Below are positions 23,346-35,883 of a stretch of DNA of 64,000 nt, one piece after another; positions within the stretch are counted from its first letter, which is position 1; each line of letters starts with the position of its first letter. The DNA comes from Moniliella sp. 'wahieum' (Eukaryota > Basidiomycota > Moniliellomycetes > Moniliellales > Moniliellaceae), in contig RSEE01000026.1 in assembly GCA_003971905.1 (NCBI GenBank), positions 310,001 through 374,000 on the forward strand, in the 5' to 3' direction. The position numbers and the translations under genes were made by a program. The notes beneath the pieces were generated by a model. The model was given only the letters and a program-made list of their open reading frames with translations. It was not told the DNA's origin and did not search any database.

Positions 23346-24443
23346 TCATTCCTTCTTCTCATCCTTCTCAATTGCCGAGTCTGGAATGTTGTCCGCTACC
23401 GGGGCCGAGCGGAACTTGGACTTGGCCACCTGGAGCAGCGGGTCGTCCTTTTCCATTGGCTGGCGGTACGAGCCCCCGAGACGGTCAAACCCAGTAAAGT
23501 ACTGGCCATAGTTGACGGTAAAGTAGATGTGGTGTAGAGTGTGGTGAGCAGGGCCATTGATGACCTTCTCAAAGGGGGTGTTGGTGATCATGTCACTGTC
23601 GTGGATCAAGATGCTCCACATGTTGACAAAGCCAAAGAGGCCAATGTAAAGCAACTTGTGCAACGGGAAAAGGTAGACGAAAATGTGGTACGGAAGCGAT
23701 TGGGCGTATCCATCCAAAGGGTGGAACGCGTGGGAAGCAAACGGGGTCGGTACGATCCACTTGTGATGAGGCTTGTGCACGTGCTTGTAAAGCAGCGGGT
23801 GATGCCAGGCGGTGCACCCAATAAATGCAAAAGTCGGTAAAGACAAGGAACCAACCAACCGAGAAGAAAATGTACGTCCAGCCCCCAAGTCCCCAAGACT
23901 TGTCAGCCCAGGGCCCTTCACTGATGGATGCGTACATTCTTGAGCAGCCGTTCACACCTCCCACACCAAGGCACAGTGAGGAGATCCAGAACGGGGAAGG
24001 CAGCGAGGGAACAGTTGATCTCCCTTCTGACTTGGTTTGCCAAAAACGCGGGTGCCGCATCATGTCCTTATTGTAGATCCAGCGGTAACTGGCGCCAGCC
24101 ATACTGAAGTAGAGCAGCAGAATTCCAATGTAGGTGATTGTGAAGAGCGAGACGAATTGACGAACAAGGTTGGAGCGCGGCAAAGCGCTTAGGCCCGACA
24201 AGCGCGCCCAGTCCAAGGCGCTGTAAACTGGGGGTGCTGTTTCGCCTCCAAGTGACAGGATTGATGTTACCATGGCCACTGCCGGAGGCAACGCCAAGGC
24301 CGCCTGAGTCTGGGCGTCACGCACAAACGATTGAGCAACGCCGTGCTGTGTGAAAAGACGAGCGACTTGGGCGAGGCCGGTAGGAGCCAAGCCCAGACCG
24401 AGTCGAGAGCGTACTCGTCGGCAACTTCAAGAACAACGTCCAT
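23346..24443 (-). CDS. ERG3: Sterol C5-desaturase
   Basis: ER membrane di-iron enzyme that introduces the C5-C6 double bond in ergosterol synthesis. The N-terminus [17 protein letters not shown] is typical of ERG3. The fatty-acid hydroxylase histidine boxes are visible in order: HR..WHHP near 23790, HKPHHK near 23775 and HHTLHH near 23540, with helix segments around them ([20 protein letters not shown], then [16 protein letters not shown]). Several single-base slips occur, for example near 24055 in a T-run (FWQ should read on as [10 protein letters not shown]), near 23995 and near 23800. The start at 24443 was chosen from the N-terminal match. About 365 codons, the usual length. Azole or polyene resistance often maps to this gene in other fungi. 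Confidence 0.9.
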
Positions 24444-26212
24444 CGCAGCGTCGGTGCTCAGGGGGGGTAGCGCTATGGGGCGACCAACCAGGGCGGTAAA
24501 AAAAAGGCGGCGCGGGCGGGTCAGGAAGGAACAGGGTGCGGAGAAGCGTCCGAGCCTGGCACCAGGTCGTATACGAAGTGGTTGGGGTTGGTGGTGCCGG
24601 GAAAAAAAGGCCAGCGAGGCGCCAGTAAAAAGACCGTCTGCCGCCAAGCACAACTGTGCAGATCATCCATCCTCTCAGCCAGACACGATTGGCCTCAGAT
24701 GAGGTCGGCGTCAGCGCGCCGGTGGAAGTGTTGACGCGTGAGGTGTGATGCGTGGTGCTTGCAGCCTGAGGCTTGGGGTGACAGTGGGCAAGTGCGGGCA
24801 ACCCTAGCGCAGCATCGATGCGCGGGACTGCATGCGCCTGCTCTCTCTCCGCGGATGCAGGCGGGCTCAGATGCGCCGATGCGCTGATGCGGCTCTGTGA
24901 CAGTGGCACATGGGCTCCCGCAGATGCGGCTGCTACACGCAGCAGCCCGGCAGTGGAGCCCGATGGGCTCATTGTGGTTGTCACCGTCTCGCCAGTGGCG
25001 GTAGCTGGTCCATAATGCATAACCAGTAGTAGCTAGTAGGGCCTCGTAGGGCTGGAATAACCCCGAGCGTCTGTGCACTTGAAGCTTGAACGCCGTGTTG
25101 TCAACGCCAGCCCCAGCACTCGGCCTTACAGCTCGGACGTCTGCAGATGTTGAGCAGCGTTGTGCCTATCGCTGTGTGTGCAAGGGTGCGATCATACGGT
25201 AGCCGACAGAGTTGACGTTATTCATGCTCTTGGGCGTCCAGCTTCATTGCAACTAGCGGTAACCATCTCAGCCTGAGATCGATGCAAGCTCAGCCTGAGC
25301 GTTGAGGCTCAGTCCTTGCCCCCGTCGTCTATTCCATAGGATGCAATGTGTGTCTCTCCCCCCGTTAAGCTCATCAAGCTTCAAGCCGGTATCAGATGTC
25401 ATGAGATCAGGTTGGCAGTGTGGTGCGGGGCGGTGTACCCACCAGGGTAAAACGCAAGAGTACTGACTACTTGCAGGAAATATCAATAAACGAATATTGG
25501 ATTGAATGTATGAGGAAGAAAACGCGTGTTGAATGAATGTGGGGGCATTGGGTGATGTGAAAAAGCTTGGGGCAGAAGCACCAATTCACGACCTTTGTTG
25601 TCCCTCTTCGCATCCAAGGCGTGCTTTTGGCGACTTTTTGACCCGACCCGTCATGGCCTCGACCGTCCTACGTCGACTCCCAACGCGAAGAAGGGAGGAG
25701 GAAGACGAGAAGCTCAGGGCGAGCTTCGAAAGTGCCCACTAGCATGAACGGAACAATTCTTTCTCTGGCAAGAGTTAGCAGGATGGGCAGGGTATTACTC
25801 TCGTTTGGCGCGAACACATGGTTGGTTCCATATGTGCATTCCTTTCTTCGCGAGTACTTGAGGACTAGGTCGGCCCGTTGGCAGGAGTGAGCGTAGACCG
25901 GTGGTGGTGGTGGTGGCATGGGACGATGCAAAACTGGGTTGAGCCAGCAGGAAGAAAAAAAACGGCGGTGGTTTGAGGTGCTTAGGTGTAGGTAACCATA
26001 TATTACGTCAGAATGCGCCCGCGCAGAGGCGGTGGCAGCGGGAGGATGGGCACAAGGACAGTGTTGGTGCCACGTGTTGCTCTGGCCTGCCTGAGGCACG
26101 CTGGCTGGCTGGCTGGCTGGCTGGCTAGCAGGGGGCTTCGCTGGCGCGTGTAGCTCCACACAGCTCGCCGCTGGCGCTTGCTGCCGATCCACCACCGCTT
26201 CGGTCTGCCACG
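24444..26212. other. Long intergenic region with repeats, upstream of ERG3 and the epsin-like gene
   Basis: About 1.8 kb shared by two divergent genes. It holds short heptamer-class repeats (TGACGCGTGA around 24732; CTCAGCCTGAG pairs at 25267-25315) and (CTGG)6 at 26101-26126. A plus open frame at 25533-25742 has no recognisable domain. No gene is supported. Confidence 0.5.
26101..26126. repeat. Microsatellite (CTGG)6
   Basis: Perfect tetranucleotide run about 85 bases upstream of the epsin-like start, probably in the 5' UTR or promoter. Confidence 0.9.
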
Positions 26213-27771
26213 ATGAACTGGGACCTGGATAGCATTGGGAACAAGCTCTCCAACCTGACTGTGTACGATGTCAAGTCCATCTACCGTCAGGCGCGCAACT
26301 ACGCCTTGAACGTCTCGGAGATCGAGGCCAAGGTTGACGAGGCGACCAACTCGGACCCATGGGGTGCTTCCACCACGCTGATGTACGAGATTGCCCAAGC
26401 AACCCACAACTATGCCGACTTTGGTGAGATCATGCAAGCCATCTTCCGCCGCTTCATGGAAAAGGAAGCACACGAATGGCGCGAAATTTACAAGGTGCGC
26501 ACACTCTTGCCCCTTCGTTTGACCCGCTTGCTCAACTAACTGGCGCTCCCTTTGCTTAGGCACTGGTCCTTCTTGAGTACCTGGTGAAAAATGGGGCCGA
26601 ACGGGTCGTGGACGATGCGCGGATGCACATCTCTACGATCAAGATCCTCCGCAACTTCCACTACGTTGAGCCGGACACGGCGAAGGATGTGGGTGTCAAC
26701 GTCCGCACCCGCGCAGCCGAGCTGGCCGACCTACTGGGGGATGTGGACCGGATCCGCGCCGAACGGCGCAAAGCCCGTGCCAACCGGACCAAGTTTGCAG
26801 GAGGAGGTGGCGGCGGTGACTTTGTTCCTGGCTCGGGTGCCGGTCGGTTCGCTGGGTTTTCATCCGATCAATACTTTGGCTCGGGTGGCTTTTCGGGCGG
26901 CCAGACCTCCGCCTCGGGGGGGAGATGCAAGCGCGTCTTCGTACGATGCCGAGTACGACGAGTACGACGCCGGAGCGGATGAGCGGCCTGCTCCGCGCTC
27001 CGCTGGCCGTGCGCCGGCACGGCAAACCAGTTCCTCCACTGCTGCCGACCAACCTGCCGCTGCTACCCCGGCACCGCAGCAGCCGGCTCCTGCGGTTGCA
27101 GACCTTTTGGACTGGGATGACAGTGATGATGATAAGCCGTTGCGCCCGGCGCCTACTGTGTCCCTGTCGACGCCTGCGCCCGCTCCTGCCGCTGCCGCTT
27201 CCCCTGTCCCGGCTCAGACAGCGAGCAGCGGAAAGGGCAAGGCTGTGAGCCCGCTGGATGACTTTGGCGATTTCGGGGACTTTACCTCCTCGACGCCAGC
27301 CGCTGCAGCACCGTCTGTGGGCGCTCCGTCCCTACCCCGGTGGCAGTAGCGTCTCCTGTGCCGACGCCAGCGGCGGCGCCGTCGCCCAGCCCAGCGCCCG
27401 CGCCGCGCGTGCGCCCGCGCAGCCAGCCAAGGCCAATGCCGCCATGTTTGACTTTTTGGCGCCGAGCCAGAGTGGAGGTCGGACAACGGGCCCAGGGGCC
27501 GGAATCGGGGCGGGACGGAGTGGATCGTTTGCTTCCTCCTCTTCCTCTCTGGCCGGAACAGGTGGTTCGCAAGTGTCGACCCCGGGAGCGAAGACTGCGA
27601 GCTCGGGTGGATTTGATGACCTCTGGGCTGCCGCCGGCCCTAAAACGGCGCCGGTCTCCAAGCGCCAAGACGATGGCCGAGTTGGCGGCGACCAAGTCGG
27701 CCAATGCGGTGTGGGGAGGAAACGCATCCCAGGGAAGCACTAAGGCTAAGGACGTGTTCGACCTGCTCTAG
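26213..27771 (+). CDS. Epsin-like ENTH-domain clathrin adaptor (Ent3/epsinR type)
   Basis: ENTH proteins bind phosphoinositides and clathrin adaptors; the Ent3/Ent5/epsinR branch works at the trans-Golgi and endosomes. Residues about 10-160 form the ENTH domain: YDVKSIYRQARNYALNVSEI, EAKVDEATNSDPWGAST, YEIAQATHNYADFGEIM, then after the intron ALVLLEYLVKNGAERVVDDA and NFHYVEPDTAKDVGVNVRTR. The intron (26495-26559, GTGCGC, CTAAC, GCTTAG) sits in phase 0 after Lys. The rest is disordered, Ala/Pro-rich, with DLLDWDD and DFGDFGDF acidic-aromatic motifs that recruit clathrin or gamma-adaptin ears, ending KDVFDLL. Frame slips near 26925 (a G-run), 27345, 27410 and 27660 break the low-complexity tail. 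WGASTTLM and the motifs favour Ent3 over Ent1/2; no UIM is seen. Confidence 0.85.
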
Positions 27772-28759
27772 GGAGTGCAACGTCGCTTCGCGCGCGCTCT
27801 AGAGCGTGGGAAGTCTATACTGGGACGCAAGGCGGGATGGCTGGCTGGGCCGCAGGCTGAAGGCGTGGCTGAGGGGAGGGAGTCTCGCGGCTTCTCTGTA
27901 GAATCTGTTGAGCATGCTGGCCAATGCGATGGGATGTGCACGAGCAGCGTGGGCCAAGGAGCCGTGATGTAGGTACATGGTAGGTAGTACGCAGGCAAGA
28001 GCTCCAGCTTTCTCGAGCGCTTAGGCTTGAGCCCCTCGATCTTGAAGCGAAGCTTGAGCTTCTAGCATCGGAGATGAGGCCGTCAGGCACCATAACCTCC
28101 TGGCTTCCCTTTCTCTCAAGCGCGTGTTGCTATTGACAGGCTCCCAGCCAGGGGCAGTCACTAGTCAGGCCTCAGGGTGCGTGGTTGGAGACTGCTGCTG
28201 CTGCTGTGCAGCCTCTGTGGGGGAGGCGCCGCAATAGCACTGGCGTTCTGTGGGTGGGAGGCGCCACACCGGCACTGGCGCCGTGCTGGGAGAGAGAGTA
28301 GGGTTGGGTGCGTCGGTGTCTGTAGCATCGTCCTGATCGATTATATACTTGTCGGAGCGGTGCGGCGGATAAGGCTGAGACGGCGAGGACATATATAACA
28401 CCAACAGCAGCCGCAGAAGCCAGGGCGAGCGCAGGGCAGGGCATTCGATCGTCTGTTGCTCTGCCTGCCCGCCTGCCGTAGGAGAGCATATATGATGAAT
28501 GCTCAGTCATCAGTCCGCTCTGCTAACAAAAGAGGGGCACATGCCACTAACAAGAAGAGCCCGTATACAGGCAGCCGCCCTGTCTCCCCCGCCCCCCGCA
28601 CCGAGTCCACCGGATGGCATGCATGCAGGCTGTGTTCCAGCCCCATTCCTCCCATCCCACCCACGCCCATCCCCCCTCCTCTCCCCGCCACCGTCCTCCG
28701 CCCTCCTCCTGCCTTTGCTCCTGCCCCCCCCCTTCTCCGGTCCCACCGCGCCGCATAGT
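27772..28759. other. Intergenic region
   Basis: About 990 bases. It contains a CTTGAAGCGAAGCTTGAGC cluster near 28040-28060, (CTG)5 near 28191-28205, and a pyrimidine-rich stretch (28640-28740) just before the next start that may be its promoter. No gene is supported. Confidence 0.5.
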
Positions 28760-30176
28760 ATGTCTGCGTCCATCACCCGTACTACAAATCGGTCCCAGCA
28801 GCGTCTCCTTCGTATCGCGTGTGCTGTTGCCGTCACCCCTTCTTGCCTCTGGCCACAGCCGCCCCGCGCTTTGGCGCACAAACGCCTGCCTCTCCCCTCC
28901 TGGTCCGCGATGCGTCCACACTCATGTCTGGCGGCACCAACAATGAGGGCGAGAATCACGGCCCTGTGTCGGTACCGTCCGGCGCCAACCTCACCAGCTT
29001 GCCAGTGGGAACCAGCGGGGACGAAGTTGCTGTCTTTGGTCCACCCTCCTCCAACCATCTCGCCGAACAAGCATTTGTGATGATCCACGGCCGCTACCGT
29101 AACGGCAACCAGTATTGGCAAACCATGGAAAACGCCTTGGTAGCAGCCGTCAATGCCAGCTACCCTGGCGCCAGCGCTACCTCCATTGTCACTGCGCCGG
29201 AATATTACTCTACCATCTTCAACTCTGGCGAGTACACTAACAATCAGCTTGCTTGGGGCGATGTAAATGCCTGGCAAGCAGGCGAGATCGCAACTCATCC
29301 GAACGGCACCAAATCGTCCGCATTTGACGTGCTGGATGCCTTTGTCTCTGAGTTCAACAACCGGACGAAATACCCTGCCATGAAGAACATTACTCTTGTC
29401 GGCCATGGCGGAGGCGGTCAGTTGATGCAACGATATGCGATCATTGGGAACGACCCACCGGCCAATGGCGTACATGTCCGATACATTTACGGCGATCCAT
29501 CGTCTTGTGTATACTTTACCCAGGACCGGCCCCAAGTGGATCCGTCGATTGCCAACAAGACCAGTTGCCCCTGGTATGACTATTGGCGGCGGTACGGGTT
29601 TACCAATTTTACCGACGTGATGCCTCAGGGAGGCGACAAGACGCCGATCGAATACTTTGCTCAGTACGCTAAGCGCGATGTGGTCTCCCTCATCGGGCTG
29701 GAGGACGTGAACAATTCGGGCGATCAATACTGTATGGCCAAGCTGCAGGGCGGGGACAAGCGTCGGGACCGAAATTTGGCCTACTGGAAGTACAAACACC
29801 TTAGCCCGCACCAACTTTGACATGACTGGCTTCAATGCAACCTTTGACGACCTGCCCGACTGGAGTAATGTGACGGACCACACCATTGGCCATCGGCTTA
29901 TTGTGATTGAGCAAGCGGACCATAACGCAACCGAGGTGTTTGGATCGGACGAGGGACGTGCAGCACTCTTCTCCAACTCGACCCTTCCAACCGGCTGGCG
30001 GCCAGCGGGGTGGAACCCAAATGGAACCAGCACCTCTCCTTCCCCTTCTCCCGCTTCATCTTCTTCCTCCTCCACCTTAGGAAAATCTGCTGCCAAACCT
30101 GTTCGCTCTTCGCCTCATCTAGTAGCCCTGGCCACCCTCTTCTCGACTATTGGGGGTCAGTCTCATTTTGGCCTAA
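28760..30176 (+). CDS. Secreted, probably GPI-anchored alpha/beta-hydrolase-fold protein with Gly at the nucleophile position
   Basis: The N-terminus reads as a signal peptide (RLLRIACAVAVT, then across a one-base slip LPLATAAPRFGAQTP). The body has the strand-turn-helix of an alpha/beta hydrolase: EQAFVMIHGRYRNGNQYW near 29065 (oxyanion-type HG) and NITLVGHGGGGQLMQRYA near 29385, where the usual G-x-S-x-G elbow is G-H-G-G-G. Many N-glycosylation sequons (NAS, NGT, NRT, NIT, NFT, NKT, NVT) support secretion. After WNPNGTSTS comes a Ser/Pro linker and a hydrophobic end. If a five-G run near 30152 is one base too long, the end reads HLVALATLFSTIGVSLILA and stops at 30174-30176, a good GPI or membrane tail; otherwise the frame runs to 30247. 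Another slip lies near 29808. The lack of Ser suggests either an atypical lipase or a non-catalytic relative. Confidence 0.72.
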
Positions 30177-31107
30177 CTCGCCCCCTTCGTCCGTGTGTTG
30201 TGACGGGAACAATCGCTTTGCCCCCACACGACGGCTCTCTACCATAACTTGAGTCCGTTACATTACCGTGAGTGAGCACTCTACCTGCAAGTGATGCGTG
30301 TCAACGAACACACAGTCCAGAATCGTTTTCTCTTTTTCTATCCTGCCACTTTTTTCTCTTTCTTGTTCTATGAAAGTCATATCGACTGTTCTGCTGGGAT
30401 TCAACGCGCAACACACCACATACCCACATTTTTGTTTACAATGGATCTTCTCCGGAATGAAATCTCGAGCTCGCCAGCGATGTAAACAATCTGATGAGGG
30501 AGAGGGACGAGTAAGTATATTAGTAGCTGTATTGTTTCGTCTCCAAAATTCCTCCGAACAAAACGCGCCATAGCTCTCTTGGAATAAGAAGACAGTGCTT
30601 AATGTGACGGGCCAAAACGGGAGGGCGACGCCGACTGAGCCACGATCGACCATCAATCTCATCATACATTGTGCTGATGGCGCTCTGACGAATCGATGAA
30701 AAGGCCCCAGGCGGTTCGCTCAGGCTCTGTACTTCGGGTCGTGGACAGCGTCACTGGGTCTCGTCCCTCCACGGCTTTTGGTGTATACTAAACCTCTCAG
30801 AATTCAGTTTGCATGGTCACTAGGTTCTCACTGCATCTCTTCCTACCATGTAGCTACCCCCAACTCGCGCGAGAAATGGACACGTCCATAATCTCTTTTC
30901 CCTCATTTCGTCTCCCTGCCAGTTGGCCCCGACGCCAAGCACGATGGCGAGCCATGTCTACAAGATCCGGCCACGGATGCTACAACTTCTATCGCCAGGC
31001 CGACTCAGGAACCTTAATGGACGTTGGAAGAGAAGGAGGATGGTTAAGACATGTTGTAGCCATAGCAGTTCGGCTCCTCACAGAGCCTTTTGAGATCGAC
31101 CCGACGC
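30177..31107. other. Intergenic region between the hydrolase and eIF3c (convergent)
   Basis: About 930 bases with relatively AT-rich segments. A minus open frame (30258-30665) shows no known domain. Expected to hold two 3' UTRs; no RNA gene seen. Confidence 0.5.
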
Positions 31108-33782
31108 TCAGGCCGCTATCTGGCCCGGGAAACCGCGGGTGAACTGGTTACGGTTTCGCGTGCCGCGTCCCCGCGGGGCCGGACCACCCCGCCGACGGCG
31201 CTCGCCCACGCCCGCAGTCTCGGGCGCAGCACCGCCCGTGGCCTGAGCACCGCGCTGCAGTTCGGTAGAAAGCGTCTTCTCGTTGGTTTCCAGCAGCGCC
31301 GCCGCCTTGTCGGCCAAAGCCGAAGCGAGGGGGTGCAGACGTGGGTGTGCTGCCCCCGAGCAGAAGAGCCAGAGGGCAAAGTGAAGCGAACGACATTGTC
31401 CACCGCATCCAGCCTGGCCGACGGAAGCTCGTCCGACCAAATCATCTTGCTCACCAGCGCACGCGCCTTGCCCAGAGGAATGCCAAACTGCGTTGCGAGC
31501 GAGACGAGGGAGAGAGTCTCGTAGTGCGCGGCGTAGGAGAAGAACCAAGTGCGAATGCCGGCGGCCTGAATGTGCGCATCCAGTTTGGCCAACACCTTCT
31601 CCTGGTCGGGCAGCAACAACGACCAAATCGTGATTTCCCGGATCAGTTGCGTTGAGCCGGCCCAGTCCCCACCCTGCAGGGCCCGCGACGCGGCAATCAC
31701 ATGGTCCCGCATGTTCTCGGGCGGGCCAGAAAACACCTGCCGGTCGGCATAGTCGAGCATCCGTCGGAGTGGACGAGAGATAACCCTGCGCCGGGCCGCT
31801 TCGGGGTCCATGCTGGCCGAGGCACGCGCCAGGTGGGGGATCTCGAGGAGCATACTCGCGGTGAGGTACATCGCCTCGAGCAATTCGAGGTTGATGTGCA
31901 GGTGGAACGGCACGGCCAGCCGCTTCTCCGCCGCCTCTTGTTCCGGGGAAAGCTGGTTGCGCTCCGAAGCCCGTTGCGCACCTTGAGCCAACAACTCCCG
32001 CGCCCGGCCATGCGCAAAGAGTTCCTGCAGCCGCCTGGGCGTCTTTCACCGCTCCAGCACGGAAGGCCGCCGCACCCAGCTGCGCAACGGCACGGTTGTA
32101 CAGGATCTGGGTTGCAGCATCGGCACGGTGGATGGCTTCTTGAAGGTGGCTCATGAGGAACAGGTCGCGCGCCGTGGTAACGCCCGTGAAGAGCAACATG
32201 GTATACTTGGCAAAGCATCGAACGCGTCTTGATCCGCTCGGCATCGATGGCCTGGCTAGCATACAGGCGGGTACAGAGCGCGCGCACCAGCGCACTCGAT
32301 CCGTTCGGCGCCGCAATCACCTCCGGAGCCGGAGTGACCTTGGAGACAAACGGCGCCGCCGAGGTATACGTATCGGCAACCGCGCGCTCAAGCGCTTGAG
32401 TAATGGGCTCCTGCTTCGCATATACGTGTTCAAGACGACGGGCCAACACACGCTCCACCGCCACGCCCTGCTCACGCAGCTCAAAGTACAGTTGCGAGCG
32501 AAGGATAATGGCGTAAAGCCGCTTCTCATCGGCTAGACGCTCGACATACTCGGGTGTATGCGGGTCAATGGCACGAAGAGAGGCATTGAACTCGTCGTCC
32601 AGGCGCTCCACAAACGAGACGAGGTTCCCGCGCACCGCCACAACAGGACCTTCCCCGTTCACGTTGGGCTTGCGGTCTTCCTCCTCGTCGTACTCAGGGG
32701 TCTGATCCGAGATGACGTAGCTCGGGTCAGCGGAAAGAATCTCAAGCAGAGTGAGCAAGTCCTTGCGAGCAGCCCCCACCGGTCCACAGGCAGATACGCA
32801 TGGTTCGTGCTGTTATAGTCGAATCGGATAGCCAAGAGCGCCATCTGAACACGGATCTTCTGGTAGAACCCGAAGCCACCTCCGCCAAAGCCTCTAGGGT
32901 GGCAATCTGACCAATGCGGTCGGTCGTCTTGCGTCCACGAGCCTCCATGATGGCGGCCATGGTCTTGAACAGGCCCTCAGACGAGATGGTTGTCGTCTTC
33001 CCCCCACGACCGACGGTCTCAAACCCATCCTCCGCCACCTGCTGGACAGGCTCCAGTACCGGAGCGCCAAAGCGAACGCCAATGGCACCGGCCGGACGAG
33101 GGGTAGGCGCCACGGGAGGAGGCGGGGCCTCCGTCTCAGCAATGGCCGCCTCGGCCTTGGCCACAAACGCATCCGGGTCCTCGCGGAAGGCAGAAACCTC
33201 CTTTTCGTGCTCACGGACCATCTTGCGGAGCTTCTGAGAGACCGTGTTGAGGGCACGAGCGTTGATGGCGTTCATCTGCTTCTTGGGCTTGGCTTCGGTC
33301 GCGAGCGAGTCGAGCTCAGCAAGGGTGCGGATAAAGATCGGCCCCACGGGTTCACCCAGGCTGCGTTGCCGGTCCGCCAGGCGAACAATCTCGTCCCACC
33401 CGCGCGAGATGGACGCCCAATCGTTGATCCGCCGAGCATTGTTCAGGCTGCCCGCAGCAGCAACCAACTCCTCAGCACGCTTCTGACGGGCAGACTTGAC
33501 GACCTTAGGCGCATCCGAGTCCGAGTCAGAGTCCGAGTCGTCACCGCCACGAAGGAAACGGTTCTTCTTGGCCGCACCGCCATCCTCGTCGCTGGACAAG
33601 TCCTCGTCCGAATCCTCGTCCGAGTCCGAGTCCGAATCATCGTCCGAATCCGAACGCATAAAGGCATTTTTCTTCTGGGTCGGCTTGGGCGCCTCGTCCT
33701 CCGAAGAGGAGAGCAGCGACTCCTCGTCCGAGTCGGACGACGAGCTCTCGCTGTCGCTGTTGACGCGGCGGAAGAAGGACAT
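31108..33782 (-). CDS. NIP1: Translation initiation factor eIF3 subunit c
   Basis: Core subunit of eIF3 that binds eIF1 and eIF5 and helps assemble the 43S complex. The N-terminus [20 protein letters not shown] opens a 90-residue Ser/Asp region, as in yeast Nip1, with many casein-kinase-2-type sites. The conserved core follows: [60 protein letters not shown], and [20 protein letters not shown]. The C-terminal PCI domain reads [20 protein letters not shown] then [20 protein letters not shown]. The end is basic and Arg/Gly-rich ([12 protein letters not shown]). Slips occur near 32860, 32780, 32200, 32010 and 31350. About 890 codons, normal for NIP1. No intron needed. Confidence 0.93.
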
Positions 33783-34373
33783 GGTGGTGGAGAAGGCGGT
33801 CGTTGGCGGCGGGCCGGCCGACGGAGGCTGCGGCACCCCGCAGCCAACACTGGTCCTCTGCCTGCTTGGCGACATGGGAGCAGAAAAAATTGGCACTGCA
33901 CACGCGCTCTGTTTACGTCAGCGGCATTCCTTCTCTCTTTCCGGGTTGTCCGCTGGCGGGGAGGCCGCGGCGGGGCAGCACTTGAGGGCGTGCACCACCC
34001 TCTTGTGTCATGCGGCGGTTCTCGTCAGGACTAATAGTACACGCCGGCCCACTAGCCCAGCTCACACAGATGGACTGGCGTATAAAATAGCCATAGAAGC
34101 ACTCAGGGATGATCTACCCACTAAGCTGCCACTGCCTGAGGTACAAAGCGGCAATACAGGGCGAGGGGGGGGGCATGTGCGCAAGGGCAGGCCCAACAAT
34201 AATTAACAGAGAATATTCAGGTTGGTCCTGCTTTCGTGAGGGGTATAGCGGTAACGTAGACGTACGGTGGTCGTTGGTGGGCGTCAGGCGCCAAAGCGCA
34301 GGACATGTTGGGGAAAGGAAAAGAGAAACGAAACGAAATGTTGACAGGTGAAAAGGGAAACAGGAAAAGTTCT
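33783..34373. other. Intergenic region between NIP1 and DBF4
   Basis: About 590 bases holding the NIP1 promoter and the DBF4 3' end, both on the minus strand. A TATAAAAT-like stretch lies at 34080-34088 on the plus strand. Nothing else recognised. Confidence 0.45.
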
Positions 34374-35883
34374 TTAGTGCACGGGAAGGATGGGATTCAG
34401 TGGTTCCCGCCTGACGGATTCCAGCAAGGCATCAATCTCCTCAAAGTTCTCGTCATTCTGTGCGAAACGGAGATGACGGCGGGAGACGGCATGGTCTTCC
34501 AATCCTCAAACTTGGTCCGGCAGTTCTCACAGTACCCGGGCTTCTTGTCTTTGGTGCGACGGCGTCGTGAACCAACAGGGGTACCGGCCGTGCGGAGAGC
34601 CATAAACTCGCGCACGGCACTACGGGCGCCGATGGCGGGGAAGGTGGTGTGAAAGTAGGCCGGCGCTGGAGGGCGGCAAGGCGTGGATCGGATGCCGTTT
34701 GCTTCATCCACGGAACAGGGTCGGTGTTCACGGCGGTGGAGGTGGTGCGGGTGCTGGTGAGGGCGCAACGCCCGATGCAGCCGAGGCATTCAGCTCCACC
34801 CCATTAGTCCAAACCGAAGGAGGGGTGAGTTCCCCATGGTCGGAGCGGGGAGAGGCACTGGCTACCAGCCCCCTGCCACAGCATCGGATGTTTTCCCCTC
34901 GTCCACATGCTTGACTGGTCCTTGCCAAGTTCAATGGCCTCGGCGTGGTCGAGAACGACGCGAAGTGAACGCCACGCATTCGGCGACGGTTCTTGACGCC
35001 GTCGCGAAGATGGTGCAGCAAACGGGCATCGTCCCTCCCCGTCATTGTACAGACAGGCCAAGGTGCCAGCTCACCCTCTTTGGGTAAGCAAACATCTCGA
35101 GGTAGATGGGACGGCACGCTTGCGTCGCGTCCTCCACCAAGAGAGTAGCATAGCTGGATCTAGTGGAGCATACACTCCTGCCAACACGTACTGCCCCGAC
35201 TGGGCATCCCACGCAAACTCGTACCCGTTCGCTTGGGCCAAAGTCGTTGCACCGCAGTGCTCGTCTCTGTTGGTGACGGCGGAAGTACGGGCCGAGACCG
35301 ATGCAGAAAGCTTGTCCGCGGCGAGGAGGGTGTGAAGATCGGTTGGATCCGCGGCAGCGGTTGTACCCACAGCCGGATCGCTGGCACCATCAAAACATTC
35401 AGGATTTTAAGTAGTTCTGGAGCAGATGGTTTTCGTCAGCGCTGCGGGCCCTAGGCACTAGCAGAATGCTCATCAGTAGTGGAAAATGGCAGGAAAGGGA
35501 CAGGAACTGGACGTACTGTCTCGCCCCCAGATGGATGTTCATGCGGGTTGCTTGGGCCACGAGGTCGTCTTTTTGTCATCCGGGGGGGTTGGGCGGTTTT
35601 GGCAGTGCCGGCATCCAGGCGGGCACGGTTGATGTCGGTATAGGAAAGGGGCTTGGTGTCGGAGCGCTTGCGGGCAGTGGAGGGGCCGGCGACGACGAGG
35701 TGGGTGCATTGTTGGCTGAAGCAAGGTTCGACGCGTGCGCCATGAGTGGCAATGCGCTGAGTGAGGCGAGCATGCGTCTGGGTCGACGCCGTCAAGGAAG
35801 AAGGTGTATGCGGGGAACACGCGGCGGTACTTGCTGCGGTACGAGTCAAGCTCGGCGCGCATGTCGCGCTCGCGGACAGGCAT
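34374..35883 (-). CDS. DBF4: Dbf4-type regulatory subunit of the Cdc7 kinase
   Basis: Dbf4 activates Cdc7 to phosphorylate MCM helicase at origins in S phase. All three Dbf4 motifs can be traced. Motif N (BRCT-like): RSKYRRVFPAYTFFLDGVD, then ARLTQRIATHGARVEPCFSQ and THLVV. Motif M: YLEMFAYPKEGELAPWP with CLYNDGEGRCPFA. Motif C zinc finger: KPGYCENCRTKFEDWKTHAV with SRRHLRFAQNDENFEEIDAL, giving the C-x2-C...H...H ligands. The reading frame changes between these blocks (near 35775, 35450, 35070, 34810 and 34490), again by 1-2 bases with homology resuming. The end is REPLNPILPVH before the stop at 34374. The start at 35883 (MPVRERDM) was chosen because further upstream is only a homopyrimidine tract. 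About 500 codons. Confidence 0.85.

Noticed and set aside
33207-34206. Long plus-strand open frames opposite NIP1
   Set aside because: They are antisense shadows of the Ser/Asp repeat codons of eIF3c; products are Ser- or Arg/Val-repeat strings.
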